NCBI GenBank assembly: GCA_963728875.1 | Contig: CAVSLJ010000001.1 | Location: 868,001 to 932,000, forward strand | Length of the DNA stretch: 64,000 nt | Source of the DNA: DASUPK01 sp963728875 | Lineage (GTDB): Bacteria; Actinomycetota; Thermoleophilia; Solirubrobacterales; 70-9 | Reading direction: 5' to 3' | Part shown: positions 14,567 through 22,220 of the stretch, piece by piece | How positions within the stretch are numbered: the stretch's first letter is position 1 | How the letters are laid out: each line of letters begins with the position of its first letter | The notes under the pieces: generated by a model | What the model was told of the DNA's origin: nothing | Database searches by the model: none | The model's input: the letters and a program-made list of their open reading frames with translations, nothing else | Position numbers and translations under genes: made by a program

Positions 14567-16098
14567 CCTTGAGGCCTTCCGCCGTTCACGCCGAAGTGCT
14601 CGAGGATCACCGGTGCGAGGTCGCGCAGTGCCCACTGCGGCCGCTTGCCCGGGCGCTTCGGCCCGCAACCGACGAAGACGGCCGGGCCGAGCGAGTCGCC
14701 GCGCCCGAGTGAGCCGTGACTGCCTCCGCCGGCGTGGCTGATGCCGCCCCAGTCGACGCACTCGTGGCCCTCCGTGGCCGAGATCAGGATGTCGCCGGCG
14801 TGCGGCGAGACCAGAGCCGACCAGAGGCGGGCCAGGGCGTCCGGATACTCCTCGGACTCGAAGCGGCCTCGGGTGATGTCCGCCTCGAGCGCCTCCGGCT
14901 CGCCGCTCACACTCCACTTGTTCCCGCGCAGGTCGCGCAGCTGGCCGCCGGGGCGGAAGCGAAACTCGCGCCCACCTCGCTCGACCACGGCCTCGACGCC
15001 ACCGGGATCATCCAGCCCGACACTGGTGCGCAGGACGGGAGCTCCGTCATCCCGGGCCAGCCAGGTGACCAGATCGACTCCAGCGAGGTCTCGCAGGCGA
15101 AGGCGCGCGCGCTCATGGGTGCCGGGGTGGCGGCGGCCGGTATCGAGGATGTAGACAGCGCCGGCGCGGGACGTGGGGCTGACCGCGATCTCGGCCTCCT
15201 CCGGGCGATCGGTGTTCGGCTGAAGCACCGCCCAGTCCTCGGCGAGCTCTTCGGCGAGCGGGAGGGCATGCTCGACTGCGGTCTGGGCGTGGTCGGCGGT
15301 GAGCACAACGGCGTGCTCGGAGAGGAACGCGTCCAGCCCTCCCCCTGCCTCGACGATCCGCGCGAACATCTGGTCGGCCTTGGCGATCGAGTCCACCTGC
15401 GCCTCGGGGCCGTGGCGGTGGGAATGGAAGTCGTTGTCGGGGAGACTGAAGAGGAGGAAGTCGTAGGCGCCCTCGGTGACCAGGTTCTCGGCGACGCAGG
15501 CCGAGTACTCGTCACGTGTGCCGGGCCGGGTGAAGCTCGGCCCACAGCCGGTGGGCCGGCTCGCATAGAGGTCGCCGTAGAAGAACTCGTCGGGGCCCCA
15601 GACCGCGTGACGGAAGTTGGCCGCCGCGGCGGCTCGCTTGACGAGGCCCTCGAGGCCAAGCTGATGCCGCTGGCGGCCGCGATAGATCAGGAACGGGGTC
15701 GCGGCGGTCCGGATCCCGGCGTCGCCCAGCCGCTCGAACACCGTCTGTGCCTGCCAGCTCAGGTGGTCGAGATTCATGTTGTAGACAAGGTCGTACATCG
15801 CCCGGAAGAGGCCGAACGTCCGCGTCGCCTCGAAGGAGGAGCCGTACTCGATGTAGCGCCGCTCGAGGCGGTGGTACCAGTTCATCCCCATCACCCAGTG
15901 TCCCGCCGGACCCAGGCCGGTCATCATCTCCGAGCTCGCGACCGGGGTGACCGACGGAAAGCTGGAGACCACGTCGTCGACCATCTGCCCCCGCTCGACC
16001 AGGGCGCCGAAGGTGGGCGCGACGTCCTCGTCGATCGCGCGCAGGAGCATTTCGGGGTGCATCGCGTCGACGACCACCAGAACGAGCTTGCGGGGCAT
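14563..16098 (-). CDS. Alkaline-phosphatase-superfamily enzyme (type I phosphodiesterase-like)
   Basis: 511 aa from ATG 16098. Alkaline phosphatase fold features in order: VLVVVDAMHPEML at the start (first metal Asp), nucleophile region SFPSVTPVASSEMMTGL (about 44-60), NDFHSHRHGPEAQVD (about 205-219) with metal ligands, VVLTADHAQTAV (about 249-260), and HAGGGSHGSLGRGDS near the C-terminus. This pattern fits nucleotide pyrophosphatase/phosphodiesterase or phosphoglycerol transferase relatives. No signal peptide is visible, so it may be cytoplasmic. It overlaps gtrA by 4 bp and follows the small membrane protein by 2 bp. Confidence 0.8.
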   Translation of the reverse strand: MPRKLVLVVVDAMHPEMLLRAIDEDVAPTFGALVERGQMVDDVVSSFPSVTPVASSEMMTGLGPAGHWVMGMNWYHRLERRYIEYGSSFEATRTFGLFRAMYDLVYNMNLDHLSWQAQTVFERLGDAGIRTAATPFLIYRGRQRHQLGLEGLVKRAAAAANFRHAVWGPDEFFYGDLYASRPTGCGPSFTRPGTRDEYSACVAENLVTEGAYDFLLFSLPDNDFHSHRHGPEAQVDSIAKADQMFARIVEAGGGLDAFLSEHAVVLTADHAQTAVEHALPLAEELAEDWAVLQPNTDRPEEAEIAVSPTSRAGAVYILDTGRRHPGTHERARLRLRDLAGVDLVTWLARDDGAPVLRTSVGLDDPGGVEAVVERGGREFRFRPGGQLRDLRGNKWSVSGEPEALEADITRGRFESEEYPDALARLWSALVSPHAGDILISATEGHECVDWGGISHAGGGSHGSLGRGDSLGPAVFVGCGPKRPGKRPQWALRDLAPVILEHFGVNGGRPQG

Positions 16099-16100
16099 GA

Positions 16101-16556
16101 CTAGCGGAGGACCCGCAGACCCTCGTGCTTGCGCTCGGCCTGCCGGCGGCGGGAGGCCCACAGCCAGATCAGGGCAACCAGGACGAGCAGCGAGAACGGC
16201 TTGACGACGAGGCTGACTCCGGCGACGACGACCGCCGCGAGCACGACGATGGCGGTCACCCCGCTCGGAGTTTGCGCCTGAGTCTGGGCCGCGAGGTCGC
16301 CCTGCTGGCGCCGCGCCGCGCCGGAGGCGACGTCGCGGGCCACGATCGCGGCGAGGCCGGCGCCGATCACCCCGACGGGCAGGGCCGGCCAGAGCGCTTC
16401 GTCCGCCCCGTTCAGGGCGGCTCCGGCGGCGAGCACGCCGAGTGGCGCGGCGCCGGCCACGGCCCCCCAGGCGGGCATGATCGGAGGAACGACCACTCCG
16501 ATGATCAGTCCGACTGCGATGGCCAGGCCCAATCCCTGACAGATGGCAAGCAGCAT
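16101..16556 (-). CDS. Small polytopic membrane protein, function unknown
   Basis: 151 aa from ATG 16556. It begins MLLAICQGLGLAIAVGLIIG and has four or five hydrophobic segments, with a polar Gln-rich loop (RRQQGDLAAQTQAQTPSG) between the last two and a basic C-terminal tail. The loose resemblance to DUF4126-type proteins (LLSGLGLA-like start) is too weak to name. It is the first gene of a four-gene minus-strand run with the phosphodiesterase, GtrA and the GT-C protein. Its 5' leader contains one copy of a 27-bp dispersed hairpin repeat. Confidence 0.7.
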   Translation of the reverse strand: MLLAICQGLGLAIAVGLIIGVVVPPIMPAWGAVAGAAPLGVLAAGAALNGADEALWPALPVGVIGAGLAAIVARDVASGAARRQQGDLAAQTQAQTPSGVTAIVVLAAVVVAGVSLVVKPFSLLVLVALIWLWASRRRQAERKHEGLRVLR

Positions 16557-16576
16557 TCGGGGCGGGAGGCTACCGG

Positions 16577-16603
16577 TGCGAGGGCGCGCGACAGCGCGAC
16601 CCG
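16577..16603 (-). repeat. 27-bp dispersed hairpin repeat, copy 1
   Basis: The minus-strand reading is identical over 27 bp to 55222-55248 (it contains GTCGCGCTGTCGCGCGCC). The sequence can fold: GGG-T-CGCG, loop CTGT, CGCG-CG-CCC. Here it lies just upstream of the membrane-protein gene start (16556) and 57 bp before the divergent aminotransferase ATG. Confidence 0.75.
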
Positions 16604-16658
16604 TTTTGTGAAGGCTTGATTGTCGCTTACGGCACGCAGCTTCCGCCACACTGTTCCG

Positions 16659-18050
16659 ATGACCGAGCGGAAGGGGCAACCCAAGCCTCCGCAGGAAGCG
16701 CCGCGGCGCCGGCGCGCCCACACGACCTCGCGCGACCTGGAGCGCTACGCGGGTCTCTTCGCCCGGCGCACCCAGGTGATGCGCTCCTCGGCGATGCGCG
16801 ACCTGATGGCGATCACCGCGCGGCCGGAGGTGATCTCGCTCGCGGGTGGCCTGCCCGACACGTCCACCTTCCCGGCCAAGAGCTTCGCCGCCCAGATGAC
16901 CCGAATCGCGCGCGAGTCCTCCGCGGAGGCGCTGCAGTACGGCCCCACCGAGGGATTCGAGGAGACCAAGTCCTGCATCCTCGAGGTGATGGGCGCCGAG
17001 GGGATGGCCCCGGACTCCGACGACCTGATCGTCACGACGGGCGGCCAGCAGGCGATCGACCTGATCACGAAAACCCTCGTCAACCCCGGCGACCCGGTGA
17101 TCTGCGAGGCCCCCACCTACCCCGGCGCGGTACCGACCTTCTGCAGCTATGAGGCCGACGTCCATCAGGTGAGCACCGACGACGAGGGCATGCGCATCGA
17201 CGAGCTCGAGGAGCTGCTCGGCGCGCTCGCCACCTCCGGACGCCGTCCCAAGTTCATCTACTCCGTGCCCAGCTTTCAGAATCCCGCGGGCGTCACCCTC
17301 TCGGAGGAGCGGCGGCGGCGGTTGGTCGAGCTCGCGCGCGAGCACGAGGTGCTGATCGTCGAGGACAACCCCTACGGCCTCCTGCGCTTCGAGGGCGATC
17401 CCGAGCCCACCCTCTACAACCTGGACGGCGGCGACTACGTCCTCTATCTGGGCACCCTCTCGAAGATCCTCTCCCCCGGGATCCGGATCGGCTGGGTCGC
17501 GGCGCCACCGCCAGTGCTCGAGAAGATCGGCCTCGGCAAGCAGGCCGCTGATCTCTGTACCTCGACCCTGAGCCAGTACTTCGTTCGCGAGTACTTCGAA
17601 GAGGGCCGCTGGCGCGACTACATCTCGGACCTGGTCGAGATCTACCGGACCCGGCGCGACGCGATGCTCGACGCCCTCGAGAACCACTTCCCCGGGCAGG
17701 CGGACTGGACCCGGCCCGAGGGCGGCCTCTTCCTCTGGGCGACGCTGCCGGACTACATCGACACCACTGACCTGCTTGCGAAGGCCTTGCGCGAGAACGT
17801 CGCCTTCGTCCCCGGCCGCGCGGCCTACGTCGACGGGCGCGGTGCGTCGTCCATGCGGCTCAACTTCTCCGCCTCGGACGAGGATGTCCTGCGCGAGGGG
17901 ATCCGCCGCATCGGCGCCGTCGTCAACGAGCAGGTCGCGCTGTACGAGACCATCACCCATCAAACGCCCGGCTCCTCCGCTTCGCGTCCGGGGCCGGGCG
18001 ACGATGACCCGGAACCTGAGGGCGAGGTCGTTCCGCTCCCGAAGCGATGA
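16659..18050 (+). CDS. Fold-type I aminotransferase (LysN/2-aminoadipate transaminase-like)
   Basis: 463 aa from ATG 16659. Class I/II PLP aminotransferase without the GntR helix-turn-helix of MocR proteins: EVISLAGGLPDTSTFP near the N-terminus, TTGGQQAIDLITKTL, SVPSFQNPAGVTLS, EDNPYGLLRF, and PLP lysine in YLGTLSKILSPGIRIGW. The best-known relatives act on 2-aminoadipate, aromatic or branched amino acids. The C-terminal tail KRPGSSASRPGPGDD, past the conserved fold, is encoded by copy 2 of the small palindromic element. The next gene, a D-Ala-D-Ala ligase, starts in the ATGA overlap, so a role in amino-acid supply for the wall is possible. Confidence 0.87.
   Translation: MTERKGQPKPPQEAPRRRRAHTTSRDLERYAGLFARRTQVMRSSAMRDLMAITARPEVISLAGGLPDTSTFPAKSFAAQMTRIARESSAEALQYGPTEGFEETKSCILEVMGAEGMAPDSDDLIVTTGGQQAIDLITKTLVNPGDPVICEAPTYPGAVPTFCSYEADVHQVSTDDEGMRIDELEELLGALATSGRRPKFIYSVPSFQNPAGVTLSEERRRRLVELAREHEVLIVEDNPYGLLRFEGDPEPTLYNLDGGDYVLYLGTLSKILSPGIRIGWVAAPPPVLEKIGLGKQAADLCTSTLSQYFVREYFEEGRWRDYISDLVEIYRTRRDAMLDALENHFPGQADWTRPEGGLFLWATLPDYIDTTDLLAKALRENVAFVPGRAAYVDGRGASSMRLNFSASDEDVLREGIRRIGAVVNEQVALYETITHQTPGSSASRPGPGDDDPEPEGEVVPLPKR
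17965..18000 (+). repeat. Small palindromic element, copy 2, in aminotransferase C-terminus
   Basis: The same 20-nt core as at 8979 and 58094 occupies 17973-17992. Arms are CGCCCGGC (17965-17972) and GCCGGGCG (17993-18000), a perfect 8-bp inverted repeat. In the gene it reads GSSASRPGP, the same frame and orientation as copy 3. Confidence 0.8.
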
Positions 18051-19030
18051 GGGTCGCCGTCCTCAAGGGAGGCAGCTCTCTGGAGCGCGGGGTCTCGCTC
18101 CGCTCGGCGGCGCGTGTCGAGGACGCGGTCGGAGAGCTGGGCCATGAAGCGCTGGGCATCGACGTCGGCAACGACCTCGTGGACCGGCTGCGCTCGGAGC
18201 GGCCGGACGTCGTCTTCATCGCGCTGCACGGGCCGGGTGGCGAGGACGGCACAGTGCAGGAGCTCCTCGAGATCCTCGACCTCCCCTACACCGGCCCCGG
18301 CGTCGCGGCCTGCGCCCTCTGCATGGACAAGGTCGCCGCCAAGCACGAGATGCGAGCCGCCGGCCTCCCGACCCCGGATTGGGCCGCGTTCAATGCGACC
18401 GCCTTTCGCGAGCTGGGAGCCGCCGACACGCTGGAGGAGATCGAGGAGCGGCTCGGCTTCCCGCTTGTAGTCAAGCCCGCGAGCCAGGGCTCGTCGCTCG
18501 GCGTCGAGTTCGCCTCCTCCCGCGACGAGGTGCCGCAGGCGCTGGTCGCCGCCTTCAGCTACGACGACCGGGTGCTGCTCGAGCGCTACGTGCAGGGCCG
18601 CGAGCTGGCGGTCAGCGTGCTCGCGGGCGAGGCCCTGCCGGTGGTCGAGGCGATCCCGCGCGAGGAGGACTTCTTCAACTTCGAGGCCCGCTACGAGATC
18701 GGGCGCACCGAGTACGTCTGCCCCGCCGACCTGGGTGACGAGCGGACTCGGCAGGTCCAGGAGCTGGCGAGGGCGACCTACGAGACGCTCGGCTGCAGCG
18801 GCTTCGCGCGGGTCGACCTGATCCTCGGCGATTCAGGGCCGGAGGTTCTCGAGGTCAACGCGATCCCGGGCCTCACCGACACCAGCCTCTTCCCGATGGC
18901 CGCCGAGGCGGCCGGCATCGACTTCACGCAGCTCGTCGAGCAAATTCTGAATTCAGCACGGCTTCGAGCACATTCGGCGGCCACAAACACCGCCGCCGGA
19001 CCTACGGCCACGAGCGGCCGCCCAACATAA
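18047..19030 (+). CDS. ddl: D-alanine--D-alanine ligase, paralogue 1
   Basis: 327 aa ATP-grasp ligase joining two D-alanines for peptidoglycan. It has LKGGSSLERGVSLRSAA at the N-terminus, HGPGGEDGTVQ (about 65-75), LVVKPASQGSSLGV (about 140-153), the omega loop FFNFEARYEIGRTEYVCPA with the Tyr typical of D-Ala acceptor specificity, and EVLEVNAIPGLTDTSLFP at the ATP/Mg site. The final 25 or so residues (HSAATNTAAGPTATSGRPT) are low-complexity and run into repeat copy B. ATG 18047 overlaps the aminotransferase stop. A second full ddl lies at 48129-49094; which is the housekeeping copy is unclear, though 48129 sits in the wall cluster. Confidence 0.9.
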   Translation: MRVAVLKGGSSLERGVSLRSAARVEDAVGELGHEALGIDVGNDLVDRLRSERPDVVFIALHGPGGEDGTVQELLEILDLPYTGPGVAACALCMDKVAAKHEMRAAGLPTPDWAAFNATAFRELGAADTLEEIEERLGFPLVVKPASQGSSLGVEFASSRDEVPQALVAAFSYDDRVLLERYVQGRELAVSVLAGEALPVVEAIPREEDFFNFEARYEIGRTEYVCPADLGDERTRQVQELARATYETLGCSGFARVDLILGDSGPEVLEVNAIPGLTDTSLFPMAAEAAGIDFTQLVEQILNSARLRAHSAATNTAAGPTATSGRPT

Positions 19031-19084
19031 GTCGCTTCGGGCTTCGCCCTTCGCTCCAAAGTGGAGCGACCTGGTGGCCGCTTA
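19013..19084 (-). repeat. REP-like element, copy B
   Basis: 72 bp with inverted ends AGCGGCCGCC ... GGTGGCCGCT, close to 85 percent identical to copy C by eye. The interior has a 7-bp hairpin CGCTCCA-AAG-TGGAGCG. It lies between convergent genes. Its left part holds the ddl stop codon and its right edge (TTA, 19082-19084) is the stop codon of the bifunctional nuclease gene. Confidence 0.8.
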
Positions 19085-19579
19085 GGGCTCCCCGCCCTCG
19101 GCGAAATCCTCGGGCGTGACGTTGTCGAGGAAATCCTTGAACTTCTCGACCACCTGCTCCTGGTCCTCGACCTCCTCGCCCTCGAACTCGATCGCGGACT
19201 CCTCGATCACGTCGTCGGCGGCGAAGATGGGCGCGGAGGTGCGGACGGCGAGGGCCAGCGCGTCGGAGGGGCGGGAGTCGATCTCCATCTCGGAGCCGTT
19301 CATGGAGATCGTGATCGAGGCGAAGAAGGTGTTGTCCCGCAGCTCGGTCACCGAGACCTTCTCGCACTTGGCCTCCATCTGATCGAGGACGTCGGAGAGC
19401 AGGTCGTGGGTCATCGGGCGGGGCGTGGAGGCGCCCTGCAGCTTCATCAGGATCGCGGCCGCCTCGGGGTGGCCGATCCAGATCGGGAGGAACTTGTTGC
19501 CATCGACCGTCTTCAGCAAGACGATCGGCTGTTTGCCGACCATGTCGAAGCTGACTCCGTAGATGGTCATTCTCTGCAC
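19082..19579 (-). CDS. Bifunctional nuclease family protein (DUF151)
   Basis: 165 aa from GTG 19579, chosen because GAGGAG lies 6 nt upstream; ATG 19570 is the alternative. The DUF151 core is clear: TIYGVSFDMVGKQPIVLLK, then FLPIWIGHPEAAAI, then RPMTHDLLSDVLDQM, and DSRPSDALALAVRTSAPIFA. Plant relatives were reported to have DNase/RNase activity; bacterial ones are broadly conserved with unclear roles. An acidic tail (EEVEDQEQVVEKFKDFLDNV) follows. It is a single-gene transcript with a consensus -10 (TATAAT) just upstream, and its TAA stop is the edge of repeat copy B. Confidence 0.88.
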   Translation of the reverse strand: MQRMTIYGVSFDMVGKQPIVLLKTVDGNKFLPIWIGHPEAAAILMKLQGASTPRPMTHDLLSDVLDQMEAKCEKVSVTELRDNTFFASITISMNGSEMEIDSRPSDALALAVRTSAPIFAADDVIEESAIEFEGEEVEDQEQVVEKFKDFLDNVTPEDFAEGGEP

Positions 19580-19605
19580 GCAGGTCTCCTCACGCGTCCG
19601 CACGG

Positions 19606-19611
19606 ATTATA
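19606..19611 (-). promoter_or_regulatory. Promoter -10 box of the bifunctional nuclease gene
   Basis: The minus strand reads TATAAT here, a perfect sigma-70 -10 hexamer that is conspicuous in this GC-rich DNA. The expected start of transcription would leave a leader of about 20 nt carrying GAGGAG before GTG 19579. No good -35 box is seen. Confidence 0.5.
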
Positions 19612-19661
19612 GGAGCGGCCCCGAGTGGTCCAGATGCCGGAGGCCGTCGTACCATCGGGTA

Positions 19662-20114
19662 GTGTCGACCAACTGCCGGCAGCAGGCCTTCATCGACGCG
19701 CCTCTCGACGTCGTCTGGGGGCTGGCCTCCGACCCGGATCGCCAGACCGAGTGGTGGCCCGACACGATCAGCTTCGAGTGCATCGACGGGAACTTCGAGC
19801 AGGGCTGCCACATCCGAAACGTCCAATCCCGGCCCTGGCCGATGTCTGATCTCGAGACGACGCTGGAGGTCGACAGCATGATCCCCGGCAAGGAGCTCAC
19901 GATCCGCTGCATGGACACCGGGACCTACACGCGGGCCGTCCTCACCGAGGGCCAGGGCGGCACGTTCATGGAGATGGAGGCGGGCAGCGATCCCAAGAGC
20001 ATGAGCGTTCGCGTGCAGGTCGCGATGGCCGGCGAGCGGATGTTCCGCCGCTGGGTCGAGCACGCGCTGGAGAGGCTTCGCACTGCCGCGGAATCTGACG
20101 AAATCAAACAATGA
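19662..20114 (+). CDS. SRPBCC (START-like) domain protein
   Basis: 150 aa from GTG 19662 (MSTNCRQQAFIDAPLDVVWG). The SRPBCC pattern is visible: AFIDAPLDVVWGLASDPDRQTEWWP at the N-terminus, beta strands through the middle, and a long C-terminal helix (MFRRWVEHALERLRTAAES). The fold binds hydrophobic ligands in a deep cavity; the ligand is unknown. It is divergent from the nuclease gene across 82 bp and 110 bp upstream of the acyltransferase gene. Several in-frame codons upstream belong to the antisense of the nuclease leader and are not coding. Confidence 0.75.
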   Translation: MSTNCRQQAFIDAPLDVVWGLASDPDRQTEWWPDTISFECIDGNFEQGCHIRNVQSRPWPMSDLETTLEVDSMIPGKELTIRCMDTGTYTRAVLTEGQGGTFMEMEAGSDPKSMSVRVQVAMAGERMFRRWVEHALERLRTAAESDEIKQ

Positions 20115-20224
20115 CGGCGCGGCATTCCCAGGCGTTCTCCGGGGGCGGGAATCCATTTGGTGTGTGTTGCTCGCGGAGGCGGGTAGAGTGAACCGCCAGC
20201 GCCGAGCAGCGGGGCGTATCGTCG

Positions 20225-21304
20225 ATGGCGACCGCCGAGCTTCCAGAGAAAATCGAAGTCCTCAGGGAGAGGGACATCATCGCCGGGCTTCTTCCCGGTT
20301 GGGCTCGCCTTGCCGCACGATCCGCGAAGACCGTGACCCAGGACGCAATCTGGTCGGTTGCCTGCGCCGAGACTGTTGACGCCGGCCTCCCGCTTGCGGT
20401 GGTGGTGGTCGGCAGCGTCGAGGAGCCGCGAGCAATTGCCCCGCTTGTGCGTCGCGGGGCCCAATTCGAGTTGCTCGGTGCCGCGGCGGTGTATGAGCCC
20501 TCCGAGCTACTGGCCGAGGACGACGATGCGCTTCGCGAGCTGGCAGACGGCATCGCCGGCCTGAGAACGACGGTGCTCCTCCACCGGTTGCCCGCGGCCT
20601 CGCCGTCTGTCCGCGCTCTGAAACAGGCCTTTCGCCCATTCGGGTTCGTCGTCTCGCGCGATTCCTACGGGCACGGCGCCATCCGGCTGGATGAGGAGTG
20701 GACGCGGCCCGAGGGCCGCCTCAGCAAGCGGCGGGCGGGCGACCTGCGGCGCGCGCGACGGCGTGCCACCGCCGAGGGAGAGGTCGACGTCGAGCTGCTG
20801 GCCCCAGAGGTGACAGCGGTGGATGAGCTGCTCGACGAGGCCTTTGCCATCGAGGCGCGCAGCTGGAAGGGCCGCGAAGGGACCGCTCTGGCGGTCGACA
20901 CCGAGCGGGGCGCCTTCTATCGCGATTACTCCCACGCAGCGGCCGAGCGCGGAGAGCTGCGGATCGCGTTCCTGCGATTGGGTGGCCGCCGCGTCGCCAT
21001 GCAGCTGGCCGTGGAATGGAGCTCCCAGTTGTGGCTGCTCAAGATCGGCCACGACGATGCCGTCAAGCGCTGCTCGCCGGGCATGCTCCTGTTGTTGGAG
21101 GTGGTGCGCGCCGCCGCAGCGAAGGGCCTCGAGGCCGTTCAGCTGCTGGGTGGGATCGAGCCCTGGACCTCGATGTGGACCGAGGACGTGGACGAGTGCG
21201 TGACGGTGGCCGCCTATCCTCCTGGCCCGCGTTCGCTCTCCACCGCCGTGGGACACATCCGGGCCGCGGCTCATTCCCGCCGCGAGGCGCGCCGCAGCCC
21301 TTGA
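20225..21304 (+). CDS. FemAB/BioF2-like GNAT acyltransferase
   Basis: 359 aa from ATG 20225. The C-terminal 180 residues follow the BioF2-like/FemAB acetyltransferase pattern: a basic helix RLSKRRAGDLRRARRRA (about 166-182), FAIEARSWKGREGTAL (about 206-221), YRDYSHAAAERGELRIAFLRLGG, and LWLLKIGHDDAVKRCSPGMLLL with the acyl-CoA or tRNA binding turn. Such enzymes add acyl or aminoacyl groups to polysaccharides, cell-wall precursors or proteins. The next gene starts inside its stop codon (TTGA), so the pair is translationally coupled. The substrate is not readable. Confidence 0.75.
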   Translation: MATAELPEKIEVLRERDIIAGLLPGWARLAARSAKTVTQDAIWSVACAETVDAGLPLAVVVVGSVEEPRAIAPLVRRGAQFELLGAAAVYEPSELLAEDDDALRELADGIAGLRTTVLLHRLPAASPSVRALKQAFRPFGFVVSRDSYGHGAIRLDEEWTRPEGRLSKRRAGDLRRARRRATAEGEVDVELLAPEVTAVDELLDEAFAIEARSWKGREGTALAVDTERGAFYRDYSHAAAERGELRIAFLRLGGRRVAMQLAVEWSSQLWLLKIGHDDAVKRCSPGMLLLLEVVRAAAAKGLEAVQLLGGIEPWTSMWTEDVDECVTVAAYPPGPRSLSTAVGHIRAAAHSRREARRSP

Positions 21305-22116
21305 AGATCGTCACCGCCGTCCAGCGAAGGGCAGCGCGACGCTATATGGCTGGGCCTGGCCTGACGGATGCCCTGAAGCGCGAGGAAGAGCTTCGTGACC
21401 GCGGACTGACGACGGTCGTCGGGTACTGGAACGCGGAGGGTGAGGACCCGGATACGGTCAATCAGGCGTACGGCGAGGTCCTCGATGCGCTGGCCGGTCG
21501 TCCCGGCGTACAGGTCGCCTGCAAGCCGCCGGCGGTGATGCTCGATGCTGGGCGACTCGACGCCCTGGCAAAGCGCGGCCGTCGAGCCGGCGTGCCGTTG
21601 CATTTCGATTCCGTGGGCCCCGAGGTCGCGACTGCCGTGCTGGAGGCGGCAATCACCGCCGGAGCAGGGGCCACGCTGCCCGGAGGCTGGTCACGGAGTC
21701 CGGCAGACGCCGACTGGCTGGCATCGACGGAGCTGCCCGTGCGGGTGGTCAAGGGCCAGTGGCCGGACCCCGGAGCGCCGGACCTCGATCCTCGAGAGGG
21801 TTTCCTGGCCGTGGTCGAGCGACTGGCGGGCCGAGCCGCCCCAGTCGCCGTTGCCACTCACGACGGCCGGCTGGCAGCGGAAGCGCTCCGGCGCCTGCGG
21901 GACGGCGGCACTCCGTGTGAGCTGCAGCTGCTACTCGGGTTGCCTGCCAAACCGTCCCTTGCCGCGGCGCGCGATGCCGGCGTTGGCGTGCGAATCTACG
22001 TCTCCTACGGGACTCCCTACCTCCCGTACGCACTGCGCTCGGCGCGTCGACACCCGATCGTCGCCTTCCGCCTCGCCGTGGATCTGCTCCGCAGCTCCAG
22101 GCGAGAAGCGTTCTAG
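21301..22116 (+). CDS. Proline-dehydrogenase-like (PRODH family) TIM-barrel protein
   Basis: 271 aa from TTG 21301 (TTGA overlap with the previous stop). The PRODH pattern is visible in the second half: VRVVKGQWPDP (Lys/Arg near the FAD site), FLAVVERLAG, VAVATHDGRLAAEALRRLRD, CELQLLLGLP, VGVRIYVSYGTPYLPYALRS with the Arg pair that binds the proline carboxylate. It is somewhat shorter than classical monofunctional PRODH (about 300 aa). Proline oxidation would feed electrons to menaquinone, but no P5C dehydrogenase is adjacent, and coupling to an acyltransferase suggests another substrate or role. Confidence 0.75.
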   Translation: MKIVTAVQRRAARRYMAGPGLTDALKREEELRDRGLTTVVGYWNAEGEDPDTVNQAYGEVLDALAGRPGVQVACKPPAVMLDAGRLDALAKRGRRAGVPLHFDSVGPEVATAVLEAAITAGAGATLPGGWSRSPADADWLASTELPVRVVKGQWPDPGAPDLDPREGFLAVVERLAGRAAPVAVATHDGRLAAEALRRLRDGGTPCELQLLLGLPAKPSLAAARDAGVGVRIYVSYGTPYLPYALRSARRHPIVAFRLAVDLLRSSRREAF

Positions 22117-22133
22117 ACAGCGAGGAGGGCCGA

Positions 22134-22207
22134 TGGGCGATCCTGGACTCGAACCAGGGACCTCGTCCTTATCAGAGACGCGCTCTAACCAACTGAGCTA
22201 ATCGCCC
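22134..22207 (-). tRNA. tRNA-Ile (GAT anticodon)
   Basis: The minus strand folds as a full cloverleaf: acceptor GGGCGAT/ATCGCCC, D arm GCTC...GAGC, anticodon stem CGTCT/GGACG around loop CTGATAA (anticodon GAT), T arm CCTGG-TTCGAGT-CCAGG, discriminator A. CCA is not encoded. It starts 13 nt after the parB stop on the same strand, so it is probably processed from the parAB transcript or has its own promoter inside parB. Confidence 0.95.
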
Positions 22208-22220
22208 GGGGTCGCCGATT

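Noticed and set aside
14138..14917. Longer GtrA protein reaching back to 14917
   Set aside because: The added N-terminus is an Arg-rich shadow of the upstream phosphodiesterase gene; the GtrA fold begins after 14566.
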